Below are positions 36,693 to 46,162 of a stretch of DNA of 64,000 nucleotides, piece by piece; positions within the stretch are counted from its first letter, which is position 1, and each line of letters begins with the position of its first letter. Source of the DNA: DATNFP01 sp035606335 (GTDB lineage: Bacteria; Bacteroidota; Bacteroidia; Chitinophagales; Chitinophagaceae); the NCBI GenBank assembly GCA_035606335.1, contig DATNFP010000170.1:1-64000 (forward strand), given 5' to 3'. The position numbers and the translations under genes were made by a program. The notes under the pieces are model-generated. The model saw nothing but the letters and a program-made list of their open reading frames with translations. It made no database searches and had not been told where the DNA came from.

Positions 36693-38723
36693 CTACTCCG
36701 TTTTCACAATTTTCATCTGCCGGATGGAATTACCATTTATAATTTTCAACAAGTACATTCCCGTACCTAGTTGTTGCAGGTGAAGCACTATCGATGTGCC
36801 GCTATAAGTATCATCCGAGATGGCAGTGCCCGTAAGAGTATATAATTGCACTCTTGTTGGAGCATTGCTGTTGCTTAATGATATATACAAGTTGTCCCTT
36901 GTAGGATTGGGATAAACCATAAGTGAATCACTTAATGCTACATAGTTAACACCTACATTGTCGATAATATGGCACCCGGAGTATTCAGTACACCCGTTTT
37001 TAGTAATTGCGACTTTATAAACGTCATTAAGCGTTGGTGTGAAGGAGGCACTCGTGGCACCAGTTACATTTTTTCCAGTAAGGCATTCTATCCATTGGTA
37101 AGTTGCGCCGGGACTGTTTGCAATAAGCGTATTTCCCGATGTCGTAACGGAAGTGTCTATGATATTGACGAGTGATAAAATGATAACACTATCGCAACCC
37201 TTCAGGCTGATCAGGCTATCCGTATAGGTGCCTAACGAGCTAACAATTACGCCTCTCGGTCCCGGCAAAACATAGTCGGAACCCGGACATATTGAATCTG
37301 CCACATTGCTCAAGACGCTGGATCCGTTACAGAACCTTAGCTTTACTATCCAGTAGTCATTGGAATAGGAGCCATAACCTGTTACATCTTTATCGCCGGA
37401 TATGCCTGACCAGGTGGCGCCGCCCAAAACATAGCCGCTATCTGCAGATTGTGTCGCTGCAAATAATAAGCTACCGCTATTAGATCCTATATCTTTTTGC
37501 CATTGGATATTTCCCGATACATCCAGCTTCACTATCCAATAATCGGTTGTATAGCTTCCATACCCTGCCCAGGGGTTACTTGTCTTGTTACCTGAACTAT
37601 CAGAACTGGACTGGCCTGCTGCCAAGTATCCTCCATCGTTTGTTTGTATAAAAGAATATAGTTGATCGAAATGATCGCCCCCCAGATCTTGTTGCCATTG
37701 AATATTGCCTGAATCATTTAGTTTTAAGACCCAATAATTTACAAATCCCCAGCAAGTATCTGTTTTGCTACCCGATGCGCCGGAATAGGAAGAGCCTCCG
37801 GCAATATATCCTCCATCATTTGTTTGCGCCAAAGAGTAAAGAGCGTCTGGCGATATACCTCCAATTGTTTTTTGCCACTGGATATTTCCAACACTATCAA
37901 GTTTTAATATCCAGTAGTCAAAATCAAAACTGCTATATCCAGCCACCGGGTTACTTGTCTTATCTCCCGAACTATCTGAATTGGATGTGCCTCCTACAAT
38001 GTACCCTCCATCAGCTGCTAGTCCTATTGCAACAGCACAGGGATAAAATGTTACGCCATCATCATTATCGCCACCTATATCTTTCTGCCATTTTATATTT
38101 CCTGTACCATCCAGTTTTACTACCCAATAATCGTTTCCTCCTTTTGATGCATCTGTTTTATTTCCCGACGCTCCTGAACCAGAGAAACCACCTAAAATAT
38201 ATCCACCATCAGGTGTTTGTTTCACGGAGGTGAGATAATCGCTGCCTGTACCGCCTATGTCTTTCTGCCATTGAATGTTTCCTGCGCTATCCAGCTTTAC
38301 CACCCAATAATCGTAATCAAGACTGCCATAGCCGCCTGCGGGATTACTTGTTTTATTACCTGAGCTATCTGAATTGGAATAACCGGCCACAATATATCCG
38401 CCATCGGTAGTTTGCTCAATTGCCTGCAATTCATCATCATTATCTCCACCCAGATCAGCTTGCCATTGTATAGCTCCTACAGCATTCATTTTCACTACCC
38501 AATAATTATAAGTCCCCCAACAAGTATCTGTTTTATTTCCCGATGTGGACGAAGCCGATTTACCACCTGCTATATATCCTCCGTCGGATGTTTGTATAAG
38601 TGCTGATAGCTGATCATCTTTAGCACCGCCAAGATCTGCCTGCACTGTTATATTTAGAGGTTGTCCCAATATTTTCGAGCTCGTAAGCAAACAAACAAAT
38701 AAGACAACGTATATTTTCTTCAT
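36693..38723 (-). CDS. Repeat protein with T9SS type A sorting domain
   Basis: 676 residues: signal peptide, then seven tandem repeats of about 55-70 residues each carrying D-G-G-Y-I-x-x-G-x-S, S-G-x-K-T and D-Y-W-V-V-K-L, matching a bacterial beta-propeller pattern. The DNA of the units is also similar, showing recent internal duplication. An Ig-like segment (ITKNGCTEYSGC) precedes the C-terminal sorting domain (MVYPNPTRDNLYISLS, ending QMKIVKTE). It is surface-exported by T9SS. Related in style, not in sequence, to the SBBP protein at 33481. Confidence 0.9.
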   Translation of the reverse strand: MKKIYVVLFVCLLTSSKILGQPLNITVQADLGGAKDDQLSALIQTSDGGYIAGGKSASSTSGNKTDTCWGTYNYWVVKMNAVGAIQWQADLGGDNDDELQAIEQTTDGGYIVAGYSNSDSSGNKTSNPAGGYGSLDYDYWVVKLDSAGNIQWQKDIGGTGSDYLTSVKQTPDGGYILGGFSGSGASGNKTDASKGGNDYWVVKLDGTGNIKWQKDIGGDNDDGVTFYPCAVAIGLAADGGYIVGGTSNSDSSGDKTSNPVAGYSSFDFDYWILKLDSVGNIQWQKTIGGISPDALYSLAQTNDGGYIAGGSSYSGASGSKTDTCWGFVNYWVLKLNDSGNIQWQQDLGGDHFDQLYSFIQTNDGGYLAAGQSSSDSSGNKTSNPWAGYGSYTTDYWIVKLDVSGNIQWQKDIGSNSGSLLFAATQSADSGYVLGGATWSGISGDKDVTGYGSYSNDYWIVKLRFCNGSSVLSNVADSICPGSDYVLPGPRGVIVSSLGTYTDSLISLKGCDSVIILSLVNIIDTSVTTSGNTLIANSPGATYQWIECLTGKNVTGATSASFTPTLNDVYKVAITKNGCTEYSGCHIIDNVGVNYVALSDSLMVYPNPTRDNLYISLSNSNAPTRVQLYTLTGTAISDDTYSGTSIVLHLQQLGTGMYLLKIINGNSIRQMKIVKTE

Positions 38724-38745
38724 GATGTTGGTTTTGAAATACTAT

Positions 38746-40929
38746 TTAGCGCACCAGGGTTACGTCTCCTTTTTGAAAATATTTTTTACCTGTTGTTCCC
38801 CCGTTAAATTGAATCACGTACATATAATCACCCAATTGCGCGGGTGTTCCATAATACTTTCCATCCCATCCTTCAGATGGATTATGGCTCATCCAGACCA
38901 TTTCACCCCATCGGTCATATACCATGAGCTGGTAATTTGATACAGGACAACCGGGTTGGATAACAGGCATGAAAAAATCATTTTTCCCATCGTTATTTGG
39001 AGAAAAAGCAGATGGCATATTAAATGAACATTCGCATAGCTGAGTATTAATATTTATGCTATCGGTAAAGAGGCAAGGGCCATCTGTGACCTTTACCCAA
39101 TAAGCACCTGTATCCTGCACACTTATTGCTGGCCCGATAGTTCCATCACTCCATGTTGCATACGCACCAACAGGAACATTAGCCCGCAAGTTCAACATGA
39201 TAGGTTGTCCATAACAGATAGTTGTATCATTGCCCAGGTGCTGTGGGGCATCCAGGAACGCAACATGCACATGGCTTGAATCAACGCATCCTGCATCTTT
39301 GACCACCACGGAATAATTGCCGGTTTGGTTAACGGTGTAAAAGCTATCAGTACTTCCATCTTGCCACAAATAATTTGCTCCCGGCATAGACACCTGTAAA
39401 ACATATGGGAAAGGAGGAGAGCAGAACGAGGTATCGTCTCCTAATGTAAAAGATACATTCACATTCCTTACAGCGAAGGTGTCTATATGTGCTGTACAGT
39501 AGTTACTATAGAGCGCAATATAAACATCCTCTTTTTTTACATTGAGTGTGGTGTCGGCAGAACCATTGCTCCATAAATAATAATAGTAGCCAGAAGGAAC
39601 GTTCAATGCAATGCTGTCGATACCCGGCGTACATATACTTTTATCAATTCTTGAATAAATTGAATCCGCAGGACTGATCAATGGCTTCACAAAGCCTGCA
39701 CCCAGGTCTTGCTGCAATCCGAGTGTAAAAAACGGGAAGGGGGCATATGGCGGAACGTAGATGGCATTATTTATATAATCACATGCAGCGCCTTTAAGGT
39801 TGGGGTAATTAATACAAGCTATATAAGTGCTTATTCCAATGCCACTGGCATTTGCGACACAATAGATCTTTCCGTCCGGGCCAGCCCTCATCTCATTTAC
39901 TGCTCCGCAGGCAATACAATCCTGAAAGGTATCAACTATTACTACCTGCGACGCTATGATCGCAGCCGGGGAAGTACCTGTAAGATCATATTGGACAAGA
40001 GCGCCTGAACTATATTTGAGATCATACTCCGAAATATACAACTTTGAATTATCGGGCGAGAAAACAGCAGATTCATCCAGTGAATTTGTATCCAGTGCAA
40101 TAGGGTTGGAGACTATTCCCGTGCCCGGATCAAAATCATACACCTCTGTACCCATAGGATAGCTTAGAGCGACATTTACGTTTACAACCGATATTTTTTT
40201 CCTGTTGGGCGAAACAAACATTTCTCCGTTACTATAAGAGTTAGGATAAGTGTAAGTACCCGCTTTTGAAATAACAGGACTATTGTCAACACCTGCAGCC
40301 GTGACATGGTATGCTTTAAACACAATATCCCCCTTCACATGAGTCATTAACCACAGGTCGCAATTATTTCCGGGAACAGCAACCATTTCACAACCAAATA
40401 CAGAGTCTAAAACAATACGTGATTTCCCGGGTACAACGTCCCCAAGCCCTTTATTGAGTGACATATCAACGATCGTATAGTTCAGCGTATAACCAGCCGG
40501 GGTATAGCCACCTAAATAACTCGAGCTTCCCGACATTACAAAAACATAGTATTGATCAGGGTTATTTATAACAGGTAAGATCATCGCCCCTTGTGCCGCA
40601 TCATAGCATCCATCTGTCCCACTCGTTGCGCCGGGATAAAGCGGGCTACCTGACCAGGCTCCTGTCGCGCAAAAAGGCATGGGATCTCCGTTCTTGTCCC
40701 ATATAGTATCCGTATTGGTATAAAACAATAAATTGCCGTTTGCATCACATACACTTGCATCAGCATACTCACCCGTCCAGGGTATTTTTGAAGAGATAAC
40801 ACTTGGCACCGGCGTGTTAAAGTCCAGACCGTTTTGCATGGCAAACATCCATATGTTATTTTCTTTTTGGGCGCTTAATTCATATGGTGTCAAATAAAGA
40901 ACTATAATGAATAGTAAAAATAATTTCAT
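38746..40929 (-). CDS. Gliding-motility-type C-terminal (T9SS type B) surface protein
   Basis: 727 residues: signal peptide, a propeller-like N-terminal region (residues about 20-420, with repeated DxDGKIY/GPDGKIYC-type strands), two or three Ig-like domains (DTSFCSPPFPYVLQVSMPGA, DTTICYGQPIMLNL), then the type B domain CECSFNMPSAFSPNNDGKND with the tail YDRWGEMVW, EGWDGKYYG and GDVTLVR. Type B cargo stays bound to the cell and is linked to SprB-like adhesins and PorP/SprF-type partners; no such partner is seen nearby. Confidence 0.9.
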   Translation of the reverse strand: MKLFLLFIIVLYLTPYELSAQKENNIWMFAMQNGLDFNTPVPSVISSKIPWTGEYADASVCDANGNLLFYTNTDTIWDKNGDPMPFCATGAWSGSPLYPGATSGTDGCYDAAQGAMILPVINNPDQYYVFVMSGSSSYLGGYTPAGYTLNYTIVDMSLNKGLGDVVPGKSRIVLDSVFGCEMVAVPGNNCDLWLMTHVKGDIVFKAYHVTAAGVDNSPVISKAGTYTYPNSYSNGEMFVSPNRKKISVVNVNVALSYPMGTEVYDFDPGTGIVSNPIALDTNSLDESAVFSPDNSKLYISEYDLKYSSGALVQYDLTGTSPAAIIASQVVIVDTFQDCIACGAVNEMRAGPDGKIYCVANASGIGISTYIACINYPNLKGAACDYINNAIYVPPYAPFPFFTLGLQQDLGAGFVKPLISPADSIYSRIDKSICTPGIDSIALNVPSGYYYYLWSNGSADTTLNVKKEDVYIALYSNYCTAHIDTFAVRNVNVSFTLGDDTSFCSPPFPYVLQVSMPGANYLWQDGSTDSFYTVNQTGNYSVVVKDAGCVDSSHVHVAFLDAPQHLGNDTTICYGQPIMLNLRANVPVGAYATWSDGTIGPAISVQDTGAYWVKVTDGPCLFTDSININTQLCECSFNMPSAFSPNNDGKNDFFMPVIQPGCPVSNYQLMVYDRWGEMVWMSHNPSEGWDGKYYGTPAQLGDYMYVIQFNGGTTGKKYFQKGDVTLVR

Positions 40930-40961
40930 GGAGGGGCTTTAATATTTTTAAATATTAATGG

Positions 40962-40969
40962 CAAATATA
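40962..40969 (-). promoter_or_regulatory. -7 box for the type B surface protein
   Basis: TATATTTG on the minus strand matches TAnnTTTG, 32 bases before the ATG at 40929. Confidence 0.5.
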
Positions 40970-41017
40970 TTTTTTAAAGGAATCACATACATGGTGGTTT
41001 CTACTCATTTACAGAAA

Positions 41018-42109
41018 CTAATGCAGCTTATATTTCAGCTGTACCTGCATGTAGTTGCGGTCGATGTAGTTATTGCCGGGAGAGACAATATTATTAGCGC
41101 CCAGGCGGTAAGATAACCCGGCTTTAAGGCGTGGGAATATTGCATATTCTGTTCTCAACAACATCCCGACATCCACTAACGGTGCAACCTTAGTATTATC
41201 ATTATATAATATTGTAACGTCATGATCCTGTAGCAATCGTTGCAGATCAGCACCGGCGGACAAAGTAATTTTTTTAGAAAGGCTGTAATCTGCCATTGGT
41301 GCACATTGCAGATAATTAAGAGGCGAAGTAACCGCCGATACGGGGGATGGCTTTGGTTGACTGCCATTGAAAGGAGGCGAAAAAGGAGGAATTTGATTGA
41401 CCGTACTGCCGGGCGTAGAAGCTGAATTCCCTACATAAGCAAGAGTAACCTCAACACCAAATTTACTGCTCAACTTTTTATCTACCGCAGCGCCAACGGC
41501 ATACCCTGTATTGATAGTTCCATAGTTTATCCCTCCTGCCACACTTATATTTATTTTCTTTTCGGGTTTATTTCCTGTTTCATCTATGAATGTCATAGGT
41601 TCTTCATAGCCATGTTGCCTGTGTGTCTCTTCAAAGCTGAGGGTATCTATTGTTTTTTTTGCTGGTTGCATCGAAGTATTTGTATGGCTATTATCCGCAA
41701 TGGCAGAAGCATTGTAAGTTGCAGTATCGGATAACAGGTGCTCTTGTTTTTTATGATTAATTGCTACCGGAGATTTATAATGCCGGGTGTATTGTGTAAC
41801 TGCAGATTGTATTTTTACGCCGCTATTAGCTGATAGAGCCGAAGGGGCTGGCGGAGGCGTTTTTATTTGGGATGCGTATTGCGCGGCAGGCACTCCTTTT
41901 TTAGAAAGCATTGGAGCAACAAAAAGAAAAATAGCCACAGATGCAGCAATACCTGATGAGAGATAAGCAAACGCAAGCACCATAGCACGCCTTTTTTTCC
42001 TCGCAGCAGCAAGCTGTATGGTAAGCTTTTCCCAGTCACTTGTATCGTAGTCGTACGATACCTGGCTCACTTTTTTCGCAATGAGCCTGTCAAATTCATT
42101 TGTGCTCAT
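41018..42109 (-). CDS. Membrane protein with anti-sigma-like N terminus and beta-barrel-like C terminus
   Basis: 363 residues. Residues 1-40 are cytoplasmic-looking (FDRLIAKKVSQVSYDYDTSDWEKL), residues 41-66 form one membrane helix, then come a Pro/Thr-rich linker and a C-terminal region of alternating strands (ISVAGGINYGTINTGYAVGAAV, AGLSYRLGANN, MQVQLKYKLH) resembling an outer-membrane barrel. It overlaps the ECF sigma gene by 14 bases, so it is the obvious candidate to restrain that sigma factor. An inner-membrane helix joined to a barrel is an odd topology. Confidence 0.72.
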   Translation of the reverse strand: MSTNEFDRLIAKKVSQVSYDYDTSDWEKLTIQLAAARKKRRAMVLAFAYLSSGIAASVAIFLFVAPMLSKKGVPAAQYASQIKTPPPAPSALSANSGVKIQSAVTQYTRHYKSPVAINHKKQEHLLSDTATYNASAIADNSHTNTSMQPAKKTIDTLSFEETHRQHGYEEPMTFIDETGNKPEKKINISVAGGINYGTINTGYAVGAAVDKKLSSKFGVEVTLAYVGNSASTPGSTVNQIPPFSPPFNGSQPKPSPVSAVTSPLNYLQCAPMADYSLSKKITLSAGADLQRLLQDHDVTILYNDNTKVAPLVDVGMLLRTEYAIFPRLKAGLSYRLGANNIVSPGNNYIDRNYMQVQLKYKLH

Positions 42110-42662
42110 ATAGCTTATTTTTTACCATGATTTTCCGTTGTAAAATGCTCCTGGCGTTGTGCACATGCCAGGATGATGTGCCAATGCTGATATTGAGCAT
42201 AGCTGCGATCTCATTATGATTATAACCCTCAAAAGCAAAAAGGTTAAATACCACACGCGTAACCGGCGGCAATGCCTGCAACATAGCTATCAGCTCATGT
42301 GCATCTATATTTTTCTGGGCTTCGTTGTATACAACCATGCTCTCTTTCTCATCTATCACATCGGTATGGACCGTCTGGCTGTTCTTTTTGAAATCGCTGC
42401 TTTTTAAATACTCCAGACAGGTATTCACTATTATCTTTCTCATCCAGCCCTCAAATGAACCTTCATTCCTAAAGCTCCCGATCGACATGAATATCTTCAC
42501 AAATCCATCATTCAATAGTTGCTTAGCATTCTGAACATCCTTCGCATAACGCATGCAAATAGCCAGGAACATGCTATAATATTGTTTATACAGATGTTCT
42601 TCATATACCCTGTCCTTTCTGAGACAGCCTTTTATTATTTCCTGCTCGGCATACACCGCCAT
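42096..42662 (-). CDS. ECF RNA polymerase sigma factor
   Basis: 188 residues. Region 2 is YKQYYSMFLAICMRYAKDVQ with DGFVKIFMSIGSF and FEGWMRKIIVNTC; region 4 is LQALPPVTRVVFNLFAFEGY with NHNEIAAMLNISIGTSSWHV. This is the Bacteroidota ECF group. The next gene (membrane/barrel protein) overlaps its end. Two paralogous lipoproteins lie just upstream on the same strand, 24 bases away, so the four genes probably form one operon of cell-envelope signalling. Confidence 0.95.
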   Translation of the reverse strand: MAVYAEQEIIKGCLRKDRVYEEHLYKQYYSMFLAICMRYAKDVQNAKQLLNDGFVKIFMSIGSFRNEGSFEGWMRKIIVNTCLEYLKSSDFKKNSQTVHTDVIDEKESMVVYNEAQKNIDAHELIAMLQALPPVTRVVFNLFAFEGYNHNEIAAMLNISIGTSSWHVHNARSILQRKIMVKNKLYEHK

Positions 42663-42686
42663 ATCACATATTAGTCCCTCGCTATA

Positions 42687-43172
42687 TTACAACTGATCAA
42701 TTATAACTCCTACCCGCCATATATATTGCTTCAGCTCTACCGGCAACCTTGAAGTGTCTGAGCTTATCTGCCACCACATTATCGTAGTATCTGTAGGCAC
42801 CGAAAGCGTTATGAACTTTTCACCAGTACAACCAGGACAGCCTATGGCGGTATCTTTTAAATGCGCCATAAGATAGGGCGGAAAACTATCCATCACATAC
42901 CTGGCAATATTATACAGGCTGTCTGGCAGCTTTGTTTCTGTTATATAGACACCTGCCGGACGAAACATGGTAGGGTAAGCATACAGCCCACTGTTTTTCA
43001 GCAGGAAAAGCTCACCGCTCGGGGCAATTGTCATGCTCAGTGGATTAAACCTTCCAAACACTACACTATCAAGCGTTATGGGTGGCGTAGGGCCGGGGCC
43101 ATGATGCTTTTTACAGGAGGCCAGTAGGGCTATAGAAATAGCAAAAAGGCCTATTGCGATGATATTCTTCAT
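42687..43172 (-). CDS. Small lipoprotein A, paralogue of the neighbour
   Basis: 161 residues from ATG 43172, chosen because it begins a lipoprotein signal MKNIIAIGLFAISIALLASC; an upstream ATG at 43211 would overlap the next gene. The mature part shares with lipoprotein B the layout MDSFPPYLMAH ... GCPGCTGEK ... and LPVELKQYIWR. The two CxxC cysteines resemble a disulphide site. I do not know the family. It is probably co-transcribed with the ECF sigma gene. Confidence 0.72.
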   Translation of the reverse strand: MKNIIAIGLFAISIALLASCKKHHGPGPTPPITLDSVVFGRFNPLSMTIAPSGELFLLKNSGLYAYPTMFRPAGVYITETKLPDSLYNIARYVMDSFPPYLMAHLKDTAIGCPGCTGEKFITLSVPTDTTIMWWQISSDTSRLPVELKQYIWRVGVIIDQL

Positions 43173-43201
43173 AATTAAATTGGGTTTAGTTTTATAATTG
43201 T

Positions 43202-43690
43202 TTAAGGCCATAATGCCCTCCAGGTTTGTTGCATCCGGCTCGTATATGGCTGTATCTCCACAGGCAGCGTTGTTGCGTTGGGTTCGATATGCCAGCTAAC
43301 CGTATCTGTACCCCAAACAGCAATAATATTTATTACATCGCTAAAATCCCCGCACGACGTACAGCCAAAAGACGAATTGGGGTGACTTAAAAGATAGGCT
43401 GGAAATTGATCCATCAATACCCGCACCTTTATGTAATCGCTATCCGGCATCACACCGGTTTTACGAAAGATATCATCTGGTATGTATTCACTATATAATT
43501 TATTATCGTTCACCATATAGTAAGCAATACCGACCATATTACACATACAGTTACCCTGGTTCTTACCAAAAACAAAGTAGTCAGGATGAAAATCCGAATG
43601 ATTGGACCCGCACACCATTGCACCATGTTCTTTTTTACAAGCAGCTAATAACGTGATTACCGACAGAAATAGTATCATATACTTTTTCAT
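43202..43690 (-). CDS. Small lipoprotein B, paralogue of the neighbour
   Basis: 162 residues from ATG 43690 (MKKYMILFLSVITLLAAC gives the lipobox). The matching layout is MDQFPAYLLSH ... GCTSCGDF ... and LPVEIQPYTSR. Two cysteines precede this (VCG, CMCN) near residue 30-50. The pair looks like a local duplication that has diverged strongly. Function unknown. Confidence 0.72.
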   Translation of the reverse strand: MKKYMILFLSVITLLAACKKEHGAMVCGSNHSDFHPDYFVFGKNQGNCMCNMVGIAYYMVNDNKLYSEYIPDDIFRKTGVMPDSDYIKVRVLMDQFPAYLLSHPNSSFGCTSCGDFSDVINIIAVWGTDTVSWHIEPNATTLPVEIQPYTSRMQQTWRALWP

Positions 43691-43845
43691 AAACACATCT
43701 CGCTTTCTTAGAAAGATGACATTGACTATCCAAATCTTGGGTAATGTTCAAAAATTTTTAAAAATTATTTATAAATATTTTTTACTCGCCCAAGATTTAA
43801 GTAGCTGATTTCATCTGTGTAAGAAAAGAACTAAATCTCAATACC

Positions 43846-44667
43846 ATGAAGCTAAAGATCTCTATGCTCTTCGGTGCCCTTTTTCTGGCACAACTCTCTT
43901 ATGCACAAATAACTGACCCTTCTCCTTATTGCCCCGGCGGGTATGATGACGGCATCGGATATGTCCCACATTGTATTTCAAAAGTTACCCTGGGTACATT
44001 GAGCAACAGATCAGGCGACACCGCATTTGCCGCACCTCACTATGTTTACTATAACAACGTAACAGCTCCTGACCTGGTAGCCGGAAACACATATACTTTA
44101 TCAGTATCGCACGATTCAATATATGACAGCCCACATTTTATGGCAGCGTATATCGACTTTAATCAAAACAACAGTTTTTATGACTCCGGAGAAAGAGTAT
44201 TACAACAAACAGGACGGGCCAGAAGTGTTACAGATCCATCAATAGCTACTATAACTATACCGGCAACTGCCACCCCGGGGATAACAAGGATGAGGGTAAT
44301 GGATTTTGAAGACGATTGGTATACTTACTACAATGTAAACGCGACTCCCTGCACTGACGACACATTGGATTGGGGAGAAACCGAAGATTATAACGTAAAC
44401 ATAGTCGCTCCAACTGGCATTACAGAGATCGCTAAAAACAATACAAATCTGTTTTATCCAAACCCAGCAAATGGTACCATGTATGTATCTGAAAGTTTAT
44501 TGGGAAGTGAAATGACAATCTACAATATGGAAGGAAAAGCAATACAACACGGCACAATAAGCAACAAAACGATTGAAGTTGTTAACATAGCTCCCGGACA
44601 GTATATCATTAAAGCCATAAACAATAGGAATGTTTATACACAGCCACTAACCATCATTAAACAATAG
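43846..44667 (+). CDS. GEVED-domain protein with T9SS type A sorting domain
   Basis: 273 residues. A signal peptide (MKLKISMLFGALFLAQLSYA) is followed by a GEVED-type domain whose hallmarks are MAAYIDFNQNNSFYDSGERV, TRMRVMDFED and the end DWGETEDYNVNI. The C-terminal sorting domain is NLFYPNPANGTMYVS ... GQYIIKAINN ... LTIIKQ. GEVED domains occur in secreted enzymes and adhesins as probable binding modules. Here it is the only recognisable domain, so it may be a binding protein on the surface. Confidence 0.88.
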   Translation: MKLKISMLFGALFLAQLSYAQITDPSPYCPGGYDDGIGYVPHCISKVTLGTLSNRSGDTAFAAPHYVYYNNVTAPDLVAGNTYTLSVSHDSIYDSPHFMAAYIDFNQNNSFYDSGERVLQQTGRARSVTDPSIATITIPATATPGITRMRVMDFEDDWYTYYNVNATPCTDDTLDWGETEDYNVNIVAPTGITEIAKNNTNLFYPNPANGTMYVSESLLGSEMTIYNMEGKAIQHGTISNKTIEVVNIAPGQYIIKAINNRNVYTQPLTIIKQ

Positions 44668-44709
44668 CATACCAACCTTTCATAAAAATATAATGTCTAA
44701 ACCACTATC

Positions 44710-46044
44710 ATGACTCATTTTAAAATTTTTAGGATAATATTTATTTGCCTGGTAATACCGTTAGCCGCGAAGGCAAAAACACTTAGAGTGTTATTTATAG
44801 GCAACAGCTACACATACGTCAACAATTTGCCCCAAATGGTTGCCGATGTTTCCGCATCTATGGGAGATACTTTGATCTTCGACAGCTACACTGTTGGGGG
44901 TTATGCTTTTTCGGATCATAGTACCGATCCTCTTTGTGCCGCAAAGATAAATTCACAACAATGGGATTATGTGATACTGCAGGAGCAAAGCCTGGATCCA
45001 TCAGAACCTCCTAACATTTTCTTTACTCAATCTTACTATGCCGCACGGAATCTGGATAATATGATAAAAGCAAATGATCCCTGTACTAAAAACATATTCT
45101 ATATGACCTGGGGATATAAAGATGGTTTTTCTTCTTCCTGCAGCGATACTTCATGGCCATATCAATGCACATATGAGAGTATGGATAGCCTTACCAACCT
45201 CCGGTATAGAGCCTATGCAGACACTAATATATTGGCAGCTATAGGATTCTCTTCTGTGACAGTCCCCGGCCTCGCTACCGTAAGAAGTTCACTGATATCC
45301 CCAGTGGGCGCTGTACGTCATTACATAAGGCATAATTATTCCACCATCGAGCTATACCAGTCCGATGGGAGCCATCCCACGGAGGCTGGAACTTATGCCG
45401 CTGCCTGCACCTTTTATGTTGTCCTGTTTCACAAAGATCCAACCCTTATTCCCTACAACGCCACACTCGCCGACACCGACGCTGAAAATATAAGGTATGC
45501 CACTAAGCTGATCGCTTACGACAGCATGAGCAAATGGTACGTTGGCACCGATCTGCGCGCCCAGTTTACCGATACTGCCATGGGCACCACAGTCTCATTC
45601 GCTAACACCTCAACCTCTGCTACAAGCTACCTATGGGATTTTGGAGATGGCAATACATCCACTTCGCCTGACCCAACCCATACGTATGCAAGCAACGGAA
45701 CATATGCCGTAAGACTCATCGCCTTCGACACTTCATGTAGCGATACAATATTCGCTACTGTAAACGCTTCGCCCACATCAGTTGGAAATGTAACTATCAC
45801 AAACAGCGATTTTATTATCTGGCCTAATCCTGCAAAAGATATGGTGAATATACAATCCTCAAAATTAGCAGGCGGTTCTTATCAATTGCATATTACCGAT
45901 GCTTTGGGTAAGGAAGTTTATTGTAAAGAAAATATTTCTGCCGGGCAACAAATAAATGTAGCCAACCTGAATAGTGGTATTTACTTTATTACAATTAAGA
46001 ACGGCGATAACGTTGCGTATAGATATAAACTGCTGAAGTTATAA
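44710..46044 (+). CDS. SGNH-hydrolase/PKD protein with T9SS sorting domain
   Basis: 444 residues. After a signal peptide comes an SGNH-like domain (LFIGNSYTYVNNLPQMV with the likely Ser, WDYVILQEQS, and the end motif SDGSHPTEAGTYAAA carrying D-x-x-H). A PKD domain follows (TSATSYLWDFGDGNTST, YASNGTYAVRLIAFD), then the sorting domain (IIWPNPAKDMVNIQ ... SGIYFITIKNG). It is probably a secreted esterase or deacetylase acting on polysaccharide, but the substrate is not shown. It follows the GEVED gene by 42 bases. Confidence 0.88.
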   Translation: MTHFKIFRIIFICLVIPLAAKAKTLRVLFIGNSYTYVNNLPQMVADVSASMGDTLIFDSYTVGGYAFSDHSTDPLCAAKINSQQWDYVILQEQSLDPSEPPNIFFTQSYYAARNLDNMIKANDPCTKNIFYMTWGYKDGFSSSCSDTSWPYQCTYESMDSLTNLRYRAYADTNILAAIGFSSVTVPGLATVRSSLISPVGAVRHYIRHNYSTIELYQSDGSHPTEAGTYAAACTFYVVLFHKDPTLIPYNATLADTDAENIRYATKLIAYDSMSKWYVGTDLRAQFTDTAMGTTVSFANTSTSATSYLWDFGDGNTSTSPDPTHTYASNGTYAVRLIAFDTSCSDTIFATVNASPTSVGNVTITNSDFIIWPNPAKDMVNIQSSKLAGGSYQLHITDALGKEVYCKENISAGQQINVANLNSGIYFITIKNGDNVAYRYKLLKL

Positions 46045-46162
46045 TTTTTAGTAGGGAGTTTTCTTCATTTAAAAACGTAACCTATAACCCTTTATTAATT
46101 TCTTGTCAATTGGCAAGCTGCGGTAATATTTATCTATATTATTTTGTCCGGAAAAGAACATA

